Positions 35,576 through 43,846 of a DNA stretch of 64,000 nt are shown piece after piece. Each line of letters opens with the position of its first letter. Within the stretch, counting starts at the first letter, position 1. The stretch lies in NCBI RefSeq assembly GCF_900115475.1, contig NZ_FOWP01000001.1, forward strand, positions 620,001 through 684,000. The letters run 5' to 3'. Made by a program: the position numbers and the translations under genes. The notes beneath the pieces were generated by a model. That model saw only the letters and a program-made list of their open reading frames with translations, was not told where the DNA came from and did no database searches. Source of the stretch: Ectopseudomonas composti (GTDB lineage Bacteria; Pseudomonadota; Gammaproteobacteria; Pseudomonadales; Pseudomonadaceae).

Positions 35576-35947
35576 ATGCCCATCCCCAGCGCGATCAAAC
35601 TGCACAAGGTGTCGAAGACGCTGGAGCTACGCTATGGCGAGCAGCACTACTCGCTCAGCGCCGAATTCCTCCGTGTGCATTCGCCTTCAGCCGAGGTGCA
35701 GGGCCATGGCAAGCCGATCCTGCAGACCGGCAAGCTCAGCGTCGGCCTCGAGCGTATCGAACCGGCTGGCAACTATGCACTGAAACTGTGCTTCGACGAT
35801 GGCCATGACAGTGGCCTGTTCACCTGGGAATACCTGTACGAACTGGCCACCCGTCAGGACGCGCTGTGGGCCGACTACCTGGCCGAACTCAGCGCCGCGG
35901 GAAAATCTCGCGACCCCAGCGAGTCGGTCGTCCGCCTGATGCTCTGA
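35576..35947 (+). CDS. DUF971 family protein
   Basis: A 123-residue protein of the gamma-butyrobetaine hydroxylase-like N-terminal domain family (DUF971). The family has the LRLxYxDG...L.AEFLRVHSPSAEVQGHG pattern, here with GKPILQTGK and LCFDDGHDSGLFTWEYLYEL. No catalytic hydroxylase domain is attached. In other bacteria the domain occurs alone near iron-sulfur or ubiquinone genes, but its role is not settled. It sits between hslU and phaC1, as in P. aeruginosa from memory. Confidence 0.85.
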   Translation: MPIPSAIKLHKVSKTLELRYGEQHYSLSAEFLRVHSPSAEVQGHGKPILQTGKLSVGLERIEPAGNYALKLCFDDGHDSGLFTWEYLYELATRQDALWADYLAELSAAGKSRDPSESVVRLML

Positions 35948-36098
35948 GCAGCTGCAAAAGCCTCGCCGCAGAGCGCTCGCACCCATCACATAGAGTCACG
36001 TTAGCGACAGTTAGAGCGCGTTTTCTAATCTATCGCGGCATACTTCTGCCCCACGGACCAGCTTGCTTAACTTCAAAAACTCGGGTAACCAAGGAACT

Positions 36099-36114
36099 GG
36101 CAGGTTCCCTGCAT
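36099..36114 (+). promoter_or_regulatory. Sigma-54 promoter for phaC1
   Basis: TGGCAGG-TTCC-CTGCA carries GG and GC 10 bases apart and matches the -24/-12 consensus at most positions. The start would be near 36126, giving a leader of about 118 bases. A -24/-12 promoter before phaC1 has been reported in P. aeruginosa, as I recall. It fits the link between nitrogen limitation and PHA synthesis. Confidence 0.6.
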
Positions 36115-36243
36115 TTGGCTGTGCCAGGTGCAACGAAAGATGCGGACTCGATCCGCCCCCGGTTAACCCGAGCAGTACCAGGCCCTGTGTCGCCGCGCGC
36201 CCCCGCAGGCCGGTATTCGTCTCAGGACAATGGAGCGTCGTAG

Positions 36244-37923
36244 ATGAGTGATAAGAATAACGAAGACCTGAAACGCCAGGCCTCGGAAAACACCCTGGGA
36301 CTCAACCCGGTGATTGGCATCCGCGGCAAGGATCTCCTGACATCTGCCCGCATGGTGCTCACCCAGGCACTCAAGCAACCCTTTCACAGCGCCAAGCACG
36401 TCGCTCATTTCGGCCTTGAGCTGAAGAACGTCGTGCTCGGCCAGTCCGCGCTCAAGCCTGAAGACGGCGACCGCCGCTTCGCCGACCCCGCCTGGAGCCA
36501 AAACCCGCTGTATCGCCGCTACCTGCAGACCTACCTGGCCTGGCGCAAGGAGCTGCACGACTGGATCGAGCACAGCTCGCTATCCGAGCAGGACGCCAGT
36601 CGCGGCCACTTCGTGATCAACCTGATGACCGAAGCCATGGCACCAAGCAACAGCATGGCCAACCCAGCAGCGGTCAAGCGCTTCTTCGAAACTGGGGGCA
36701 AGAGCCTGCTCGACGGCCTCTCGCACCTGGCCAAGGACATGGTGCATAACGGTGGCATGCCGAGCCAGGTCAACATGGAAGCCTTCGAGGTCGGCAAGAG
36801 CCTGGCCACCACCGACGGTGCCGTAGTGTTTCGCAACGACGTGCTGGAGTTGCTGCAGTACAAGCCGATCACCGAGAGCGTGCACGAGCGCCCGCTGCTG
36901 GTGGTACCGCCGCAGATCAACAAGTTCTACGTCTTCGACCTGTCGCCGGACAAGAGCCTGGCGCGCTTCCTCCTGCGTAGCCAAGTGCAGACCTTCGTGG
37001 TCAGCTGGCGCAACCCGACCAAGGCGCAGCGCGAGTGGGGGCTGTCCACCTACATCCAGGCGCTCAAGGAAGCCATCGACGTCATCTGCGCCATTACCGG
37101 CAGCAAGGACGTCAACATGCTCGGCGCCTGCTCCGGCGGCCTGACCACCGCGTCGCTGCTCGGCCATTACGCAGCGCTTGGCCAGCAGAAGGTCAACGCC
37201 CTGACCTTGCTGGTCAGCGTGCTCGATACCCAGCTCGACACCCAGGTGGCCCTGTTCGCCGACGAGAAGACCCTGGAGGCCGCCAAGCGCCGCTCCTACC
37301 AGGCCGGCGTGCTGGAGGGTAGCGACATGGCCAAGGTGTTCGCCTGGATGCGCCCCAACGACCTGATCTGGAACTACTGGGTCAACAACTACCTGCTCGG
37401 CAACGAGCCGCCGGTGTTCGACATCCTCTACTGGAACAATGACACCACGCGCCTGCCGGCCGCGCTGCACGGCGAATTCATCGAGATGTTCCAGACCAAC
37501 CCGCTGACCCGTCCGGGCGCGCTGGAAGTCTGCGGCACACCGATCGACCTCAAGCAGGTCACCTGCGACTTCTTCGTCGTCGCCGGCACCACCGACCACA
37601 TCACCCCGTGGGACTCCTGCTACAAGTCGGCCCACCTGTTCGGCGGCAAGTGCGAATTCGTGCTGTCCAACAGCGGCCATATCCAGAGCATCCTCAACCC
37701 GCCGGGCAACCCCAAGGCGCGCTACATGACCAATAGCGAGATGCCGCTGGACCCGAAAGCCTGGCAGGAAAGTTCGACCAAGCACGCCGACTCCTGGTGG
37801 CTGTACTGGCAGACCTGGCTGGCCGAACGCTCGGGCAAGACCAAGAACGCACCCACTGCACTGGGCAACAAGAAATTCCCGGCCGGCGAGGCCGCCCCGG
37901 GTACCTACGTACACGAACGCTGA
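36244..37923 (+). CDS. phaC1: Class II PHA polymerase 1
   Basis: Polymerises (R)-3-hydroxyacyl-CoA of medium chain length into polyhydroxyalkanoate at the granule surface. The 559 residues have the class II length. The lipase-like box GACSGG puts the nucleophile at Cys296, with Asp451 and His479 completing the triad, all at canonical positions. GGAG lies 8 bases before the ATG. The first codons contain AAGAATAA, a Crc/Hfq-type motif. The protein is similar throughout to PhaC2 encoded downstream. Confidence 0.97.
   Translation: MSDKNNEDLKRQASENTLGLNPVIGIRGKDLLTSARMVLTQALKQPFHSAKHVAHFGLELKNVVLGQSALKPEDGDRRFADPAWSQNPLYRRYLQTYLAWRKELHDWIEHSSLSEQDASRGHFVINLMTEAMAPSNSMANPAAVKRFFETGGKSLLDGLSHLAKDMVHNGGMPSQVNMEAFEVGKSLATTDGAVVFRNDVLELLQYKPITESVHERPLLVVPPQINKFYVFDLSPDKSLARFLLRSQVQTFVVSWRNPTKAQREWGLSTYIQALKEAIDVICAITGSKDVNMLGACSGGLTTASLLGHYAALGQQKVNALTLLVSVLDTQLDTQVALFADEKTLEAAKRRSYQAGVLEGSDMAKVFAWMRPNDLIWNYWVNNYLLGNEPPVFDILYWNNDTTRLPAALHGEFIEMFQTNPLTRPGALEVCGTPIDLKQVTCDFFVVAGTTDHITPWDSCYKSAHLFGGKCEFVLSNSGHIQSILNPPGNPKARYMTNSEMPLDPKAWQESSTKHADSWWLYWQTWLAERSGKTKNAPTALGNKKFPAGEAAPGTYVHER
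36253..36260 (+). promoter_or_regulatory. Candidate Crc/Hfq catabolite-repression motif in phaC1
   Basis: AAGAATAA at codons 4-6 of phaC1 matches the AANAANAA pattern recognised by Hfq with Crc. The site lies within the ribosome footprint at the start codon. Crc control of phaC1 translation has been reported for P. putida, whose phaC1 start carries the same motif as I recall. Confidence 0.5.
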
Positions 37924-37950
37924 TCTGGCGCCTCTGGCGCCATTCTGCCC

Positions 37951-37999
37951 GCGGCACTGGGAAGTGCCGCACGTCACGACGGCCTGGCCGGGCGTGACG
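37951..37999 (+). other. Paired hairpins between phaC1 and phaZ
   Basis: Two stable stems follow the phaC1 stop: GCGGCACT/AGTGCCGC (37951-37970) and CGTCACG/CGTGACG (37972-37999). No U-run follows, so they look more like mRNA-stability or attenuating structures than a classical terminator. Confidence 0.55.
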
Positions 38000-38076
38000 A
38001 ACCAGGCTAGCCCTGGTCATTCTGGAAGCGGCCAGGATCGTCGCCTCCAGCGCTCAACTCCATAGGGGCTGCGCCC

Positions 38077-38934
38077 ATGCCGCAACCATTCGTATTCCGC
38101 ACCATCGATCTCGATGGGCAGACCATCCGCACGGCAGTGCGGCCGGGCAACAGCCAGTTGGTGCCGCTGCTGATCTTCAACGGCATCGGCGCCAACCTGG
38201 AGCTGGTGATGCCCTTCGTCGCCGCCCTCGACCCGGAGCTGGAAATCATCGCCTTCGACGTTCCCGGCGTTGGTGGTTCATCGACTCCGGCCACGCCCTA
38301 CCGGTTTCCCGGCCTGGCCAAGCTTGCGGCACGCATGTTGGACTACCTCGACTACGGTCAGGTCAATGCCATCGGCGTGTCCTGGGGCGGCGCCCTGGCC
38401 CAGCAGTTCGCCCATGACTACCCCGAGCGCTGCAAGAAGTTGATCCTCGCCGCCACCTCGGCTGGCGCGGTGATGGTGCCGGGCAAGCCCAAGGTGCTCT
38501 GGCGTATGGCCAGCCCGCGGCGCTACGTGCAACCGTCCTACGGCGTGCGCATCGCCCCGGACATCTACGGCGGCGCCTTTCGCCGCGATCCCAAGTTGGC
38601 CATGGCGCATGCCAGCAAGGTGCGCTCGGGCGGCAAGATGGGCTACTACTGGCAACTGTTCGCCGGCCTCGGCTGGACCAGCATCCACTGGCTGCACAAG
38701 ATCCGCCAACCGACGCTGGTGATGGCTGGCGACGACGACCCACTGATCCCGCTGATCAACATGCGCCTGCTGGCCTGGCGCATTCCCAACGCCGAATTGC
38801 ACGTCATCGACGATGGCCACCTGTTCCTGGTGACCCGCGCCGAAGCGGTGGCACCGATCATCATGAAGTTTCTCGAAGAGGAACGGCATCGCGCGGTGAT
38901 GCACCCGCAGCCAACACCTGTGCGCCAGCACTAG
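38077..38934 (+). CDS. phaZ: Intracellular mcl-PHA depolymerase
   Basis: Alpha/beta hydrolase of 285 residues that releases 3-hydroxy fatty acids from granules. The box GVSWGG gives the nucleophile Ser102, with Asp221 in GDDDPL and His248 in DDGHLF, the canonical triad of pseudomonad PhaZ. It lies between the two polymerases, the conserved order. The spacing to phaC1 is 153 bases and contains hairpins, so its expression relative to phaC1 may be set by read-through. Confidence 0.97.
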   Translation: MPQPFVFRTIDLDGQTIRTAVRPGNSQLVPLLIFNGIGANLELVMPFVAALDPELEIIAFDVPGVGGSSTPATPYRFPGLAKLAARMLDYLDYGQVNAIGVSWGGALAQQFAHDYPERCKKLILAATSAGAVMVPGKPKVLWRMASPRRYVQPSYGVRIAPDIYGGAFRRDPKLAMAHASKVRSGGKMGYYWQLFAGLGWTSIHWLHKIRQPTLVMAGDDDPLIPLINMRLLAWRIPNAELHVIDDGHLFLVTRAEAVAPIIMKFLEEERHRAVMHPQPTPVRQH

Positions 38935-38973
38935 CAAACCGTTCGAAAACGTAGGCGAAGACTGCATGGATGC

Positions 38974-39019
38974 AGGAGGTAGAGCGATGCAGGAAGCCAA
39001 AGCCGAAGTAGCTTTCTGA
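38974..39019 (+). other. Possible leader micro-ORF upstream of phaC2
   Basis: A perfect AGGAGGT (38974-38980) lies 6 bases before an ATG at 38987 that opens a 10-codon reading frame (MQEAKAEVAF) ending in TGA at 39017-39019. It is followed about 50 bases later by a terminator hairpin. It may be a leader peptide, but it may also be part of a dispersed repeat or chance. Confidence 0.25.
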
Positions 39020-39069
39020 CGGCTTGTTGACCCGCACCAGCTTAGTGCGCAATGTTGGGCGTGCTCGAA

Positions 39070-39099
39070 GAAGGGGCCGGTAACGGCCCCTTCGATTTT
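39070..39099 (+). terminator. Rho-independent terminator after phaZ
   Basis: GAAGGGGCCG (39070-39079) pairs with CGGCCCCTTC (39084-39093) around a GTAA loop, followed by GATTTT. It would end the phaC1-phaZ transcript and separate phaC2, which has its own candidate promoter 36 bases further on. Confidence 0.8.
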
Positions 39100-39134
39100 C
39101 CAGCCAGTGCTCTGGGACGGACCTCCCGCGCGTT

Positions 39135-39150
39135 TGGTACAGGGCTTGCT
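39135..39150 (+). promoter_or_regulatory. Sigma-54 promoter for phaC2
   Basis: TGGTACA-GGGC-TTGCT matches the -24/-12 consensus with GG and GC exactly 10 bases apart and a perfect TTGCT -12 block. The start would be near 39162, about 99 bases before phaC2. Its -24 block is identical to that of the cynA promoter (TGGTACA). Confidence 0.6.
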
Positions 39151-39260
39151 GCACATCGTGCACAAGCACAAGGTGCGCGTCAGGCAGTCCGCGCCATGAA
39201 AGTCTCTTGCAGGTCGTTTTCAACGGCTTGCCAGGCGGTTTGACGATGGAGTGTTACACC

Positions 39261-40943
39261 ATGCGAGACAAGTCGAACCCGGCCTCACTGCCGGCACCTG
39301 CCAGTTTCATGAACGCCCAGAGCGCGGTAGTGGGCGTACGCGGTCGCGATCTGTTATCCACCATGCGCCTGCTGGCCGCCCAGGGCCTGAAGAACCCGGT
39401 GCGCAGCGGGCGTCACCTGCTGGCCTTCGGTGGTCAGCTGGGCCGGGTGCTGCTCGGTGACACGCTGCACAAGGTCAATCCGCAAGACGCGCGTTTCGCC
39501 GATCCAACCTGGCACCTCAACCCCTTATACCGCCGCAGCCTGCAGGCCTACCTGGCGTGGCAGAAGCAACTGGCGGCCTGGATCGACGACAGCGACCTGT
39601 CAGCCGATGACCGCGCCCGCGCGCGCTTTCTCGCCGCGCTGATGAGCGACGCGCTGTCGCCCTCCAACAGCCCGCTCAACCCGCAGGCGCTCAAGGAGCT
39701 GTTCAATACCGGTGGCAGCAGCGCCTTCAAGGGCTTGCGCCATCTGCTCGACGACCTGCTGCACAACGATGGCATGCCCAGCCAGGTCACCAAGCATGCC
39801 TTCGAGGTCGGCCGTAACCTGGCCTGCACCCCTGGTGCAGTGGTGTTTCGCAACGAGTTGCTGGAACTGATCCAGTACAAGCCGATGAGCGAAAAGCAGT
39901 ACCTGCGCCCACTGCTGATCGTGCCGCCGCAGATCAACAAGTACTACATATTCGACCTGTCCAACGACAAGAGCTTCGTCCAGTACGCACTGAAGAATGG
40001 CCTGCAAACCTTCATGATCAGCTGGCGCAACCCCGATCCACGGCATCGCGAGTGGGGCCTGTCGAGCTATGTGCAGGCGGTCGAGGAAGCCGTCGACGCC
40101 TGCCGCGCGATCACTGGCAGCAAGGACGTCAACCTGCTCGGCGCCTGCGCCGGCGGCCTGACCAGCGCCGCCCTGCAGGGCCACCTGCAGGCGCGTCGGC
40201 AATTGCGCAAGATCGCCAGCGCCACCTACATGGTCAGCCTGCTCGACAGCCAGATCGACAGCCCGGCCATGCTCTTTGCCGACGAAGAAACCCTGGAGTC
40301 GGCCAAGCGCCGCTCCTACCAGCAAGGTGTGCTGGACGGTCGCGACATGGCCAGGGTCTTCGCCTGGATGCGCCCCAACGACCTGATCTGGAACTACTGG
40401 ATCAACAACTATCTGCTCGGCAAGCAGCCGCCGGCCTTCGACATCCTCTACTGGAACAACGACAACACCCGTCTGCCCGCTGCGCTGCATGGCGATCTGA
40501 TCGATTTCTTCAAGCACAACCCGCTCAGTCGCGCAGGCGGCCTTGAAGTCTGCGGCACGCCGGTGGACCTGGCCAAGGTCAACGTCGACAGCTTCAGCGT
40601 GGCCGGCATCAACGATCACATCACGCCCTGGGACGCGGTCTACCGTTCAACCCTGCTGCTCGGCGGCAACCGCCGCTTCATCCTGTCCAACAGCGGCCAT
40701 ATCCAGAGCATTCTCAACCCGCCGGGCAACCCCAAGGCCAACTACTACGAGAATGCCAAGCTCACCTCTGACCCGCGTGCCTGGTACCACGACGCCCAGC
40801 ACCAGCAGGGCAGTTGGTGGCCGCAATGGCTGGAATGGATTCAGGCGCGCTCCGGCGAGCAACGTGAAACCCTCATGGCCCTGGGTAACCAGAACCATCC
40901 GGCCATGGAAGCGGCGCCCGGCACCTACGTGCATATCCGTTGA
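39261..40943 (+). CDS. phaC2: Class II PHA polymerase 2
   Basis: Second mcl-PHA synthase, 560 residues. The GACAGG box places the nucleophile at Cys296, with Asp452 and His480. I start at MRDKSNPASLPAPASFM (39261), which has GGAG 9-10 bases upstream and matches the P. aeruginosa N-terminus; the frame is open for 18 more codons. It differs from PhaC1 mainly in the N-terminal 25 residues and near the C-terminus. It is preceded by a terminator and a -24/-12 element, so it is likely transcribed separately from phaC1-phaZ. Confidence 0.96.
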   Translation: MRDKSNPASLPAPASFMNAQSAVVGVRGRDLLSTMRLLAAQGLKNPVRSGRHLLAFGGQLGRVLLGDTLHKVNPQDARFADPTWHLNPLYRRSLQAYLAWQKQLAAWIDDSDLSADDRARARFLAALMSDALSPSNSPLNPQALKELFNTGGSSAFKGLRHLLDDLLHNDGMPSQVTKHAFEVGRNLACTPGAVVFRNELLELIQYKPMSEKQYLRPLLIVPPQINKYYIFDLSNDKSFVQYALKNGLQTFMISWRNPDPRHREWGLSSYVQAVEEAVDACRAITGSKDVNLLGACAGGLTSAALQGHLQARRQLRKIASATYMVSLLDSQIDSPAMLFADEETLESAKRRSYQQGVLDGRDMARVFAWMRPNDLIWNYWINNYLLGKQPPAFDILYWNNDNTRLPAALHGDLIDFFKHNPLSRAGGLEVCGTPVDLAKVNVDSFSVAGINDHITPWDAVYRSTLLLGGNRRFILSNSGHIQSILNPPGNPKANYYENAKLTSDPRAWYHDAQHQQGSWWPQWLEWIQARSGEQRETLMALGNQNHPAMEAAPGTYVHIR

Positions 40944-41020
40944 AGTGGCATACCACGAAGGCCCAGCGTCAGCAAAGCCTGCGCGGTATGCCCGCATCCC
41001 TCATCCGGCGCTTCGCGCCA

Positions 41021-41041
41021 CCTTCTCCCCGAGGGAGAAGG
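41021..41041. repeat. Palindromic repeat between phaC2 and phaD
   Basis: CCTTCTCCC (41021-41029) and GGGAGAAGG (41033-41041) form a compact inverted repeat of a type widely dispersed in pseudomonads. It follows CATCCGGCGCTTCGCGCCA, its usual flank. It could weakly terminate phaC2 transcripts. Confidence 0.6.
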
Positions 41042-41141
41042 ATTAGAGGCGTCACTACGCGACTTTTACTAAAGGGATGGCCGGCAGCAGCGCGGCCAGT
41101 TATCGTCAGCCCTTCGCGCCCAGCCGAACAAGAAGCCAAGG

Positions 41142-41756
41142 ATGAAAACCCGCGAACGCATTCTGCAAACCGCCCTGCAGCTGTTCAACGAGCAGGGTGA
41201 GCCCAACGTTTCGACCCTGGAGATCGCCAACGAGCTGGACATCAGCCCGGGCAACCTCTACTACCATTTCCATGGCAAGGAACCGCTCGTGCTGGAGCTG
41301 TTCGAGCGTTTCCAGGGCGAGATGGCACCATTGCTCGACCCACCAGCCGAAGCCCAGCTGGACGTCGAGGATTACTGGCTGTTCCTGCACCTGATCGTAG
41401 AACGCCTGTCGCAGTACCGCTTTCTCTTCCAGGATATGTCCAACCTGACAGGGCGTCTGCCAAAACTGGCGCGCGGCATTCGCCATTGGCTCAACGCCCT
41501 CAAGCGCACCCTGGCGGCGCTGCTCGCCCGTTTGATGGCCGATGGGCAACTGAACAGCGGCACACAGGCGCTCGGCCAACTGGTCGAGCAGATCACCCTG
41601 ACCCTGCTGTTCTCCCTCGACTACCAGCGCATCCTTAACCAAGAAGGTGAAGTGCGCCTGGTGGTGTACCAGATCATGATGCTGGTGGCACCGCACCTGA
41701 ACCAGCCCTCACGCGGCACCGTCGAGCACCTGGCACAGCGTTATCTGGAAGCCTGA
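41142..41756 (+). CDS. phaD: TetR-family regulator of PHA genes
   Basis: A 204-residue TetR regulator. The N-terminal HTH (TRERILQTALQLFNEQGEPNVSTLEIANELDISPGNLYYHFHGKE) is followed by an all-helical ligand and dimer domain. In P. putida PhaD activates phaC1 and phaI, probably in response to a fatty-acid derivative. This gene is in the same position, after phaC2 and convergent with phaF. Annotation systems often call it simply TetR/AcrR family. Confidence 0.9.
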   Translation: MKTRERILQTALQLFNEQGEPNVSTLEIANELDISPGNLYYHFHGKEPLVLELFERFQGEMAPLLDPPAEAQLDVEDYWLFLHLIVERLSQYRFLFQDMSNLTGRLPKLARGIRHWLNALKRTLAALLARLMADGQLNSGTQALGQLVEQITLTLLFSLDYQRILNQEGEVRLVVYQIMMLVAPHLNQPSRGTVEHLAQRYLEA

Positions 41757-41884
41757 TACACGGCCGTGCGCTGGCCGCAGGACGGGTGAAACCCGCCAGA
41801 ACGCAAATGGCGAGTTACACCCACCCTACAAACCTGAGGCACATCCTCGGTTGCTGCGCATGGCGAGCCTTACAGCCTGAAATG

Positions 41885-41913
41885 AAAACGCCCGGCACTA
41901 GGCCGGGCGTTTT
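41885..41913. terminator. Bidirectional terminator between phaD and phaF
   Basis: AAAACGCCCGGC (41885-41896) and GCCGGGCGTTTT (41902-41913) form a perfect 12-bp stem with a 5-base loop. A and T runs on the flanks allow use by both convergent transcripts. It lies 14 bases past the phaF stop. Confidence 0.9.
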
Positions 41914-41927
41914 TGATCCTGAGAAAC

Positions 41928-42797
41928 TCAGGACGAAGTGGCTGGGGTTGCCGCAGTGGCAGCCGGAGCCGGTGCAGCGGCCGGGGTAGCAGCGGCAGCC
42001 GGGGCTGGAGCGGCCGGCTTCGGTGCAGCTGCCTTGGGCGCAGCAGGCTTTTTCGCAGCCGGTTTCTTCGCCGCAGCCGGTTTGGCCGCAGGCTTGGCTG
42101 CTGGCTTGGCGGCTGCTGCAGGCTTGGCAGCGGGTTTCGCTGCAGCCTTGGCGGCCGGCTTCGCCGCGGGCTTGGCCGCAGGTTTAGCTGCTGGCTTCGC
42201 GGCAGCTTTCGCAGCGGCAGGTTTGGCGGCTGGCTTGGCTGCTGCTTTAGCAACTGGCTTGGCGGCCGGTTTTGCAGCGGGTTTGGCAGCAGCTTTCGCA
42301 GCCGGCTTGGCAGCAGCCTTGGCGGCGGGTTTCGGCGCGGCTTTGGCAGCAGGCTTGGCGACCGACTTGGCCGACACACCTGTGATTTTCTCCAGCTGCT
42401 TGGTCAGGCTGTCGACCTTGTCGTTCAACGCCTTGACCTCGTTGCGGCTGGGTACGCCCAGGCGCGAGATGGCATTGTTCAGACGCTTGTCGAAAGCCTC
42501 TTCCAGCTCGCCCCATTTGCCGATCGCCTTGCCCCGGACTTCATCGACCTTGGACTTGGCGGAACCGACCTTGGAACCGACACCGGTTTTAACTGCATCA
42601 ACCTGCTTATCGACTTCGCTCTTGGCTAGTTTCTCAGCCTTCTCGCCATCCTTGACCAGCGTATCGAACAGCTTGGTGCCGTCCTTGCTGACCTTGGAAT
42701 AAGCGCCCAAGCCTGCCAACCAGATCTGACGCGAGTATTTCTCGACCTCGCCGATCCAGGAGCTGGTCTGTTTCTCGGTTTTCTTCTTAACAGCCAT
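41928..42797 (-). CDS. phaF: Phasin PhaF with histone H1-like tail
   Basis: PHA granule-associated protein of 289 residues. The N-terminal phasin domain (WIGEVEKYSRQIWLAGLGAYSKVSKDGTKLFDTLVKDG) coats granules. From about residue 140 the chain is a run of Ala-Ala-Lys-Pro repeats, the basic tail that binds DNA and helps segregate granules with the nucleoid in P. putida. A coiled segment (NEVKALNDKVDSLTKQLEKI) just before the tail matches the leucine-zipper oligomerisation region. I start at MAVKKKTEKQ (42797) with GGAG 6-7 bases upstream. It follows phaI by 10 bases. Confidence 0.95.
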   Translation of the reverse strand: MAVKKKTEKQTSSWIGEVEKYSRQIWLAGLGAYSKVSKDGTKLFDTLVKDGEKAEKLAKSEVDKQVDAVKTGVGSKVGSAKSKVDEVRGKAIGKWGELEEAFDKRLNNAISRLGVPSRNEVKALNDKVDSLTKQLEKITGVSAKSVAKPAAKAAPKPAAKAAAKPAAKAAAKPAAKPAAKPVAKAAAKPAAKPAAAKAAAKPAAKPAAKPAAKPAAKAAAKPAAKPAAAAKPAAKPAAKPAAAKKPAAKKPAAPKAAAPKPAAPAPAAAATPAAAPAPAATAATPATSS

Positions 42798-42807
42798 CCT
42801 GATCTCC

Positions 42808-43254
42808 TTATTTGGTACGCGCGACATGCTCGAGCAACGCGCTCAGCTCATCCAGCTTAGCAGAGAGTCCTTCAACATCCTGCTTGGACGGAATGCCGAT
42901 ACGGTTCAGAGCGGAAGCCACACGAGTATCGAAAGCCTTCTCGATCTTGTCGAGTTGAACTTCGACTTTGCCTTTAACGCTGGTGACATTGCTGTTGACC
43001 GACTGCTTGACCGATTCGATCTGGCTGTTGGCGGCTTCTACCTGCTCGTCGACCAGCTTCTTGCCTTTGCTCTCGACGCCTTCACCGGCCTTGACCAGTT
43101 CCTTGAAGTATTCAGCCCCCTCGACACCCGCCTTGGCGTAAGCGCCCAGACCAGCGAGGTAGATCTTGCGGGCATAGCCCTTCACGTCGTCGAACAGACC
43201 GGCTTTGTCTTCGACCACGGTTTCTACTTTTTTCTTCACGGATACTTTCGACAT
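42808..43254 (-). CDS. phaI: Phasin PhaI
   Basis: Small granule-associated phasin of 148 residues, homologous to the N-terminal half of PhaF (GYARKIYLAGLGAYAKAGVEGAEYFKELVKAGE) but lacking the basic tail. The start MSKVSVKKKVE has GAGGTG 5 bases upstream; an ATG four codons earlier overlaps that site and is unlikely. It is the first gene of the phaI-phaF operon, divergent from the 91-residue PHA system gene on the same strand further upstream by 170 bases. Confidence 0.95.
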   Translation of the reverse strand: MSKVSVKKKVETVVEDKAGLFDDVKGYARKIYLAGLGAYAKAGVEGAEYFKELVKAGEGVESKGKKLVDEQVEAANSQIESVKQSVNSNVTSVKGKVEVQLDKIEKAFDTRVASALNRIGIPSKQDVEGLSAKLDELSALLEHVARTK

Positions 43255-43424
43255 GGTGCACCTCACGCGCTTTGACAGTTAGCGGAAACGCCCACGGAAT
43301 GCAGGCTTGGGTACACCCTAAGGAGAAAAATTAGAAATCGCATACTAAGAGCAGGCGACAGCACGCATGCTCAAGCACCCCAGCGAAGGTGCGCACAGCG
43401 CACCCTACCGGCTTGCTGCCGCTC

Positions 43425-43700
43425 TCAGGCCAGCGACTTGTCCAGCACCTGTTCGATTTCACGCTGAATCATGCCGCCCATGGGCGACAACAACAGCCCA
43501 AGTTTGAGCTCCACGCGCACGGTATCCTCACCCACCGCGATGCTGCCATCGGCACCGCTGCGCTTGAACTCCAGGGTGTCGCCATTCCAGCGATAGCGCA
43601 CGTCGTACTCGCTGGCCAGGCGTTCGGCCAGGCGCTCGGCCTTTTCACGGGCGGCCTCACGGCCGAGAGAGTGGGATCGTTCGACACGAATGCGGGACAT
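43425..43700 (-). CDS. PHA system family protein (granule-region protein)
   Basis: A 91-residue protein of the polyhydroxyalkanoic acid system (PHA_gran_rgn) family, recognised by RIRVERSHSLGREAAREKAERLAERLASEYDVRYRWNGDTLEFKRSGADG. It starts with a basic helix and continues as a beta-rich START-like half (VRVELKLGLLLSPMGGMIQREIEQVLDKSL). It occurs next to phasin genes in pseudomonads and elsewhere, but its molecular role is not known to me. The ATG at 43700 has GGAG about 7 bases before it. Confidence 0.85.
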   Translation of the reverse strand: MSRIRVERSHSLGREAAREKAERLAERLASEYDVRYRWNGDTLEFKRSGADGSIAVGEDTVRVELKLGLLLSPMGGMIQREIEQVLDKSLA

Positions 43701-43788
43701 GACAGCTCCTCAATCAGGCAGACGCCGCAGCACTGCGGCATGAAGTCACAGCACTCTAACAGCCCGCCAACCCACCTGGCACCCAGGC

Positions 43789-43817
43789 AAGACAAAGGCG
43801 GCAGGCGGCTTTAGAAT
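43789..43817 (+). promoter_or_regulatory. Candidate ubiE promoter
   Basis: AAGACA (43789-43794) and TAGAAT (43812-43817) are 17 bases apart, with two and one mismatches to consensus. The start would be about 22 bases before the ubiE ATG. Confidence 0.4.
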
Positions 43818-43846
43818 GGCGAGGTTTTTTACCTGGTGAGAGCGAC

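Noticed and set aside
35948..36243. A small RNA or gene upstream of phaC1
   Set aside because: Apart from the -24/-12 element and a ribosome-binding site I see no terminator-ended RNA and no frame with coding character.
41938..42702. A plus-strand Ala/Gly-rich frame opposite phaF
   Set aside because: It arises from the repetitive AAKP codons read in reverse; no start site or homology.
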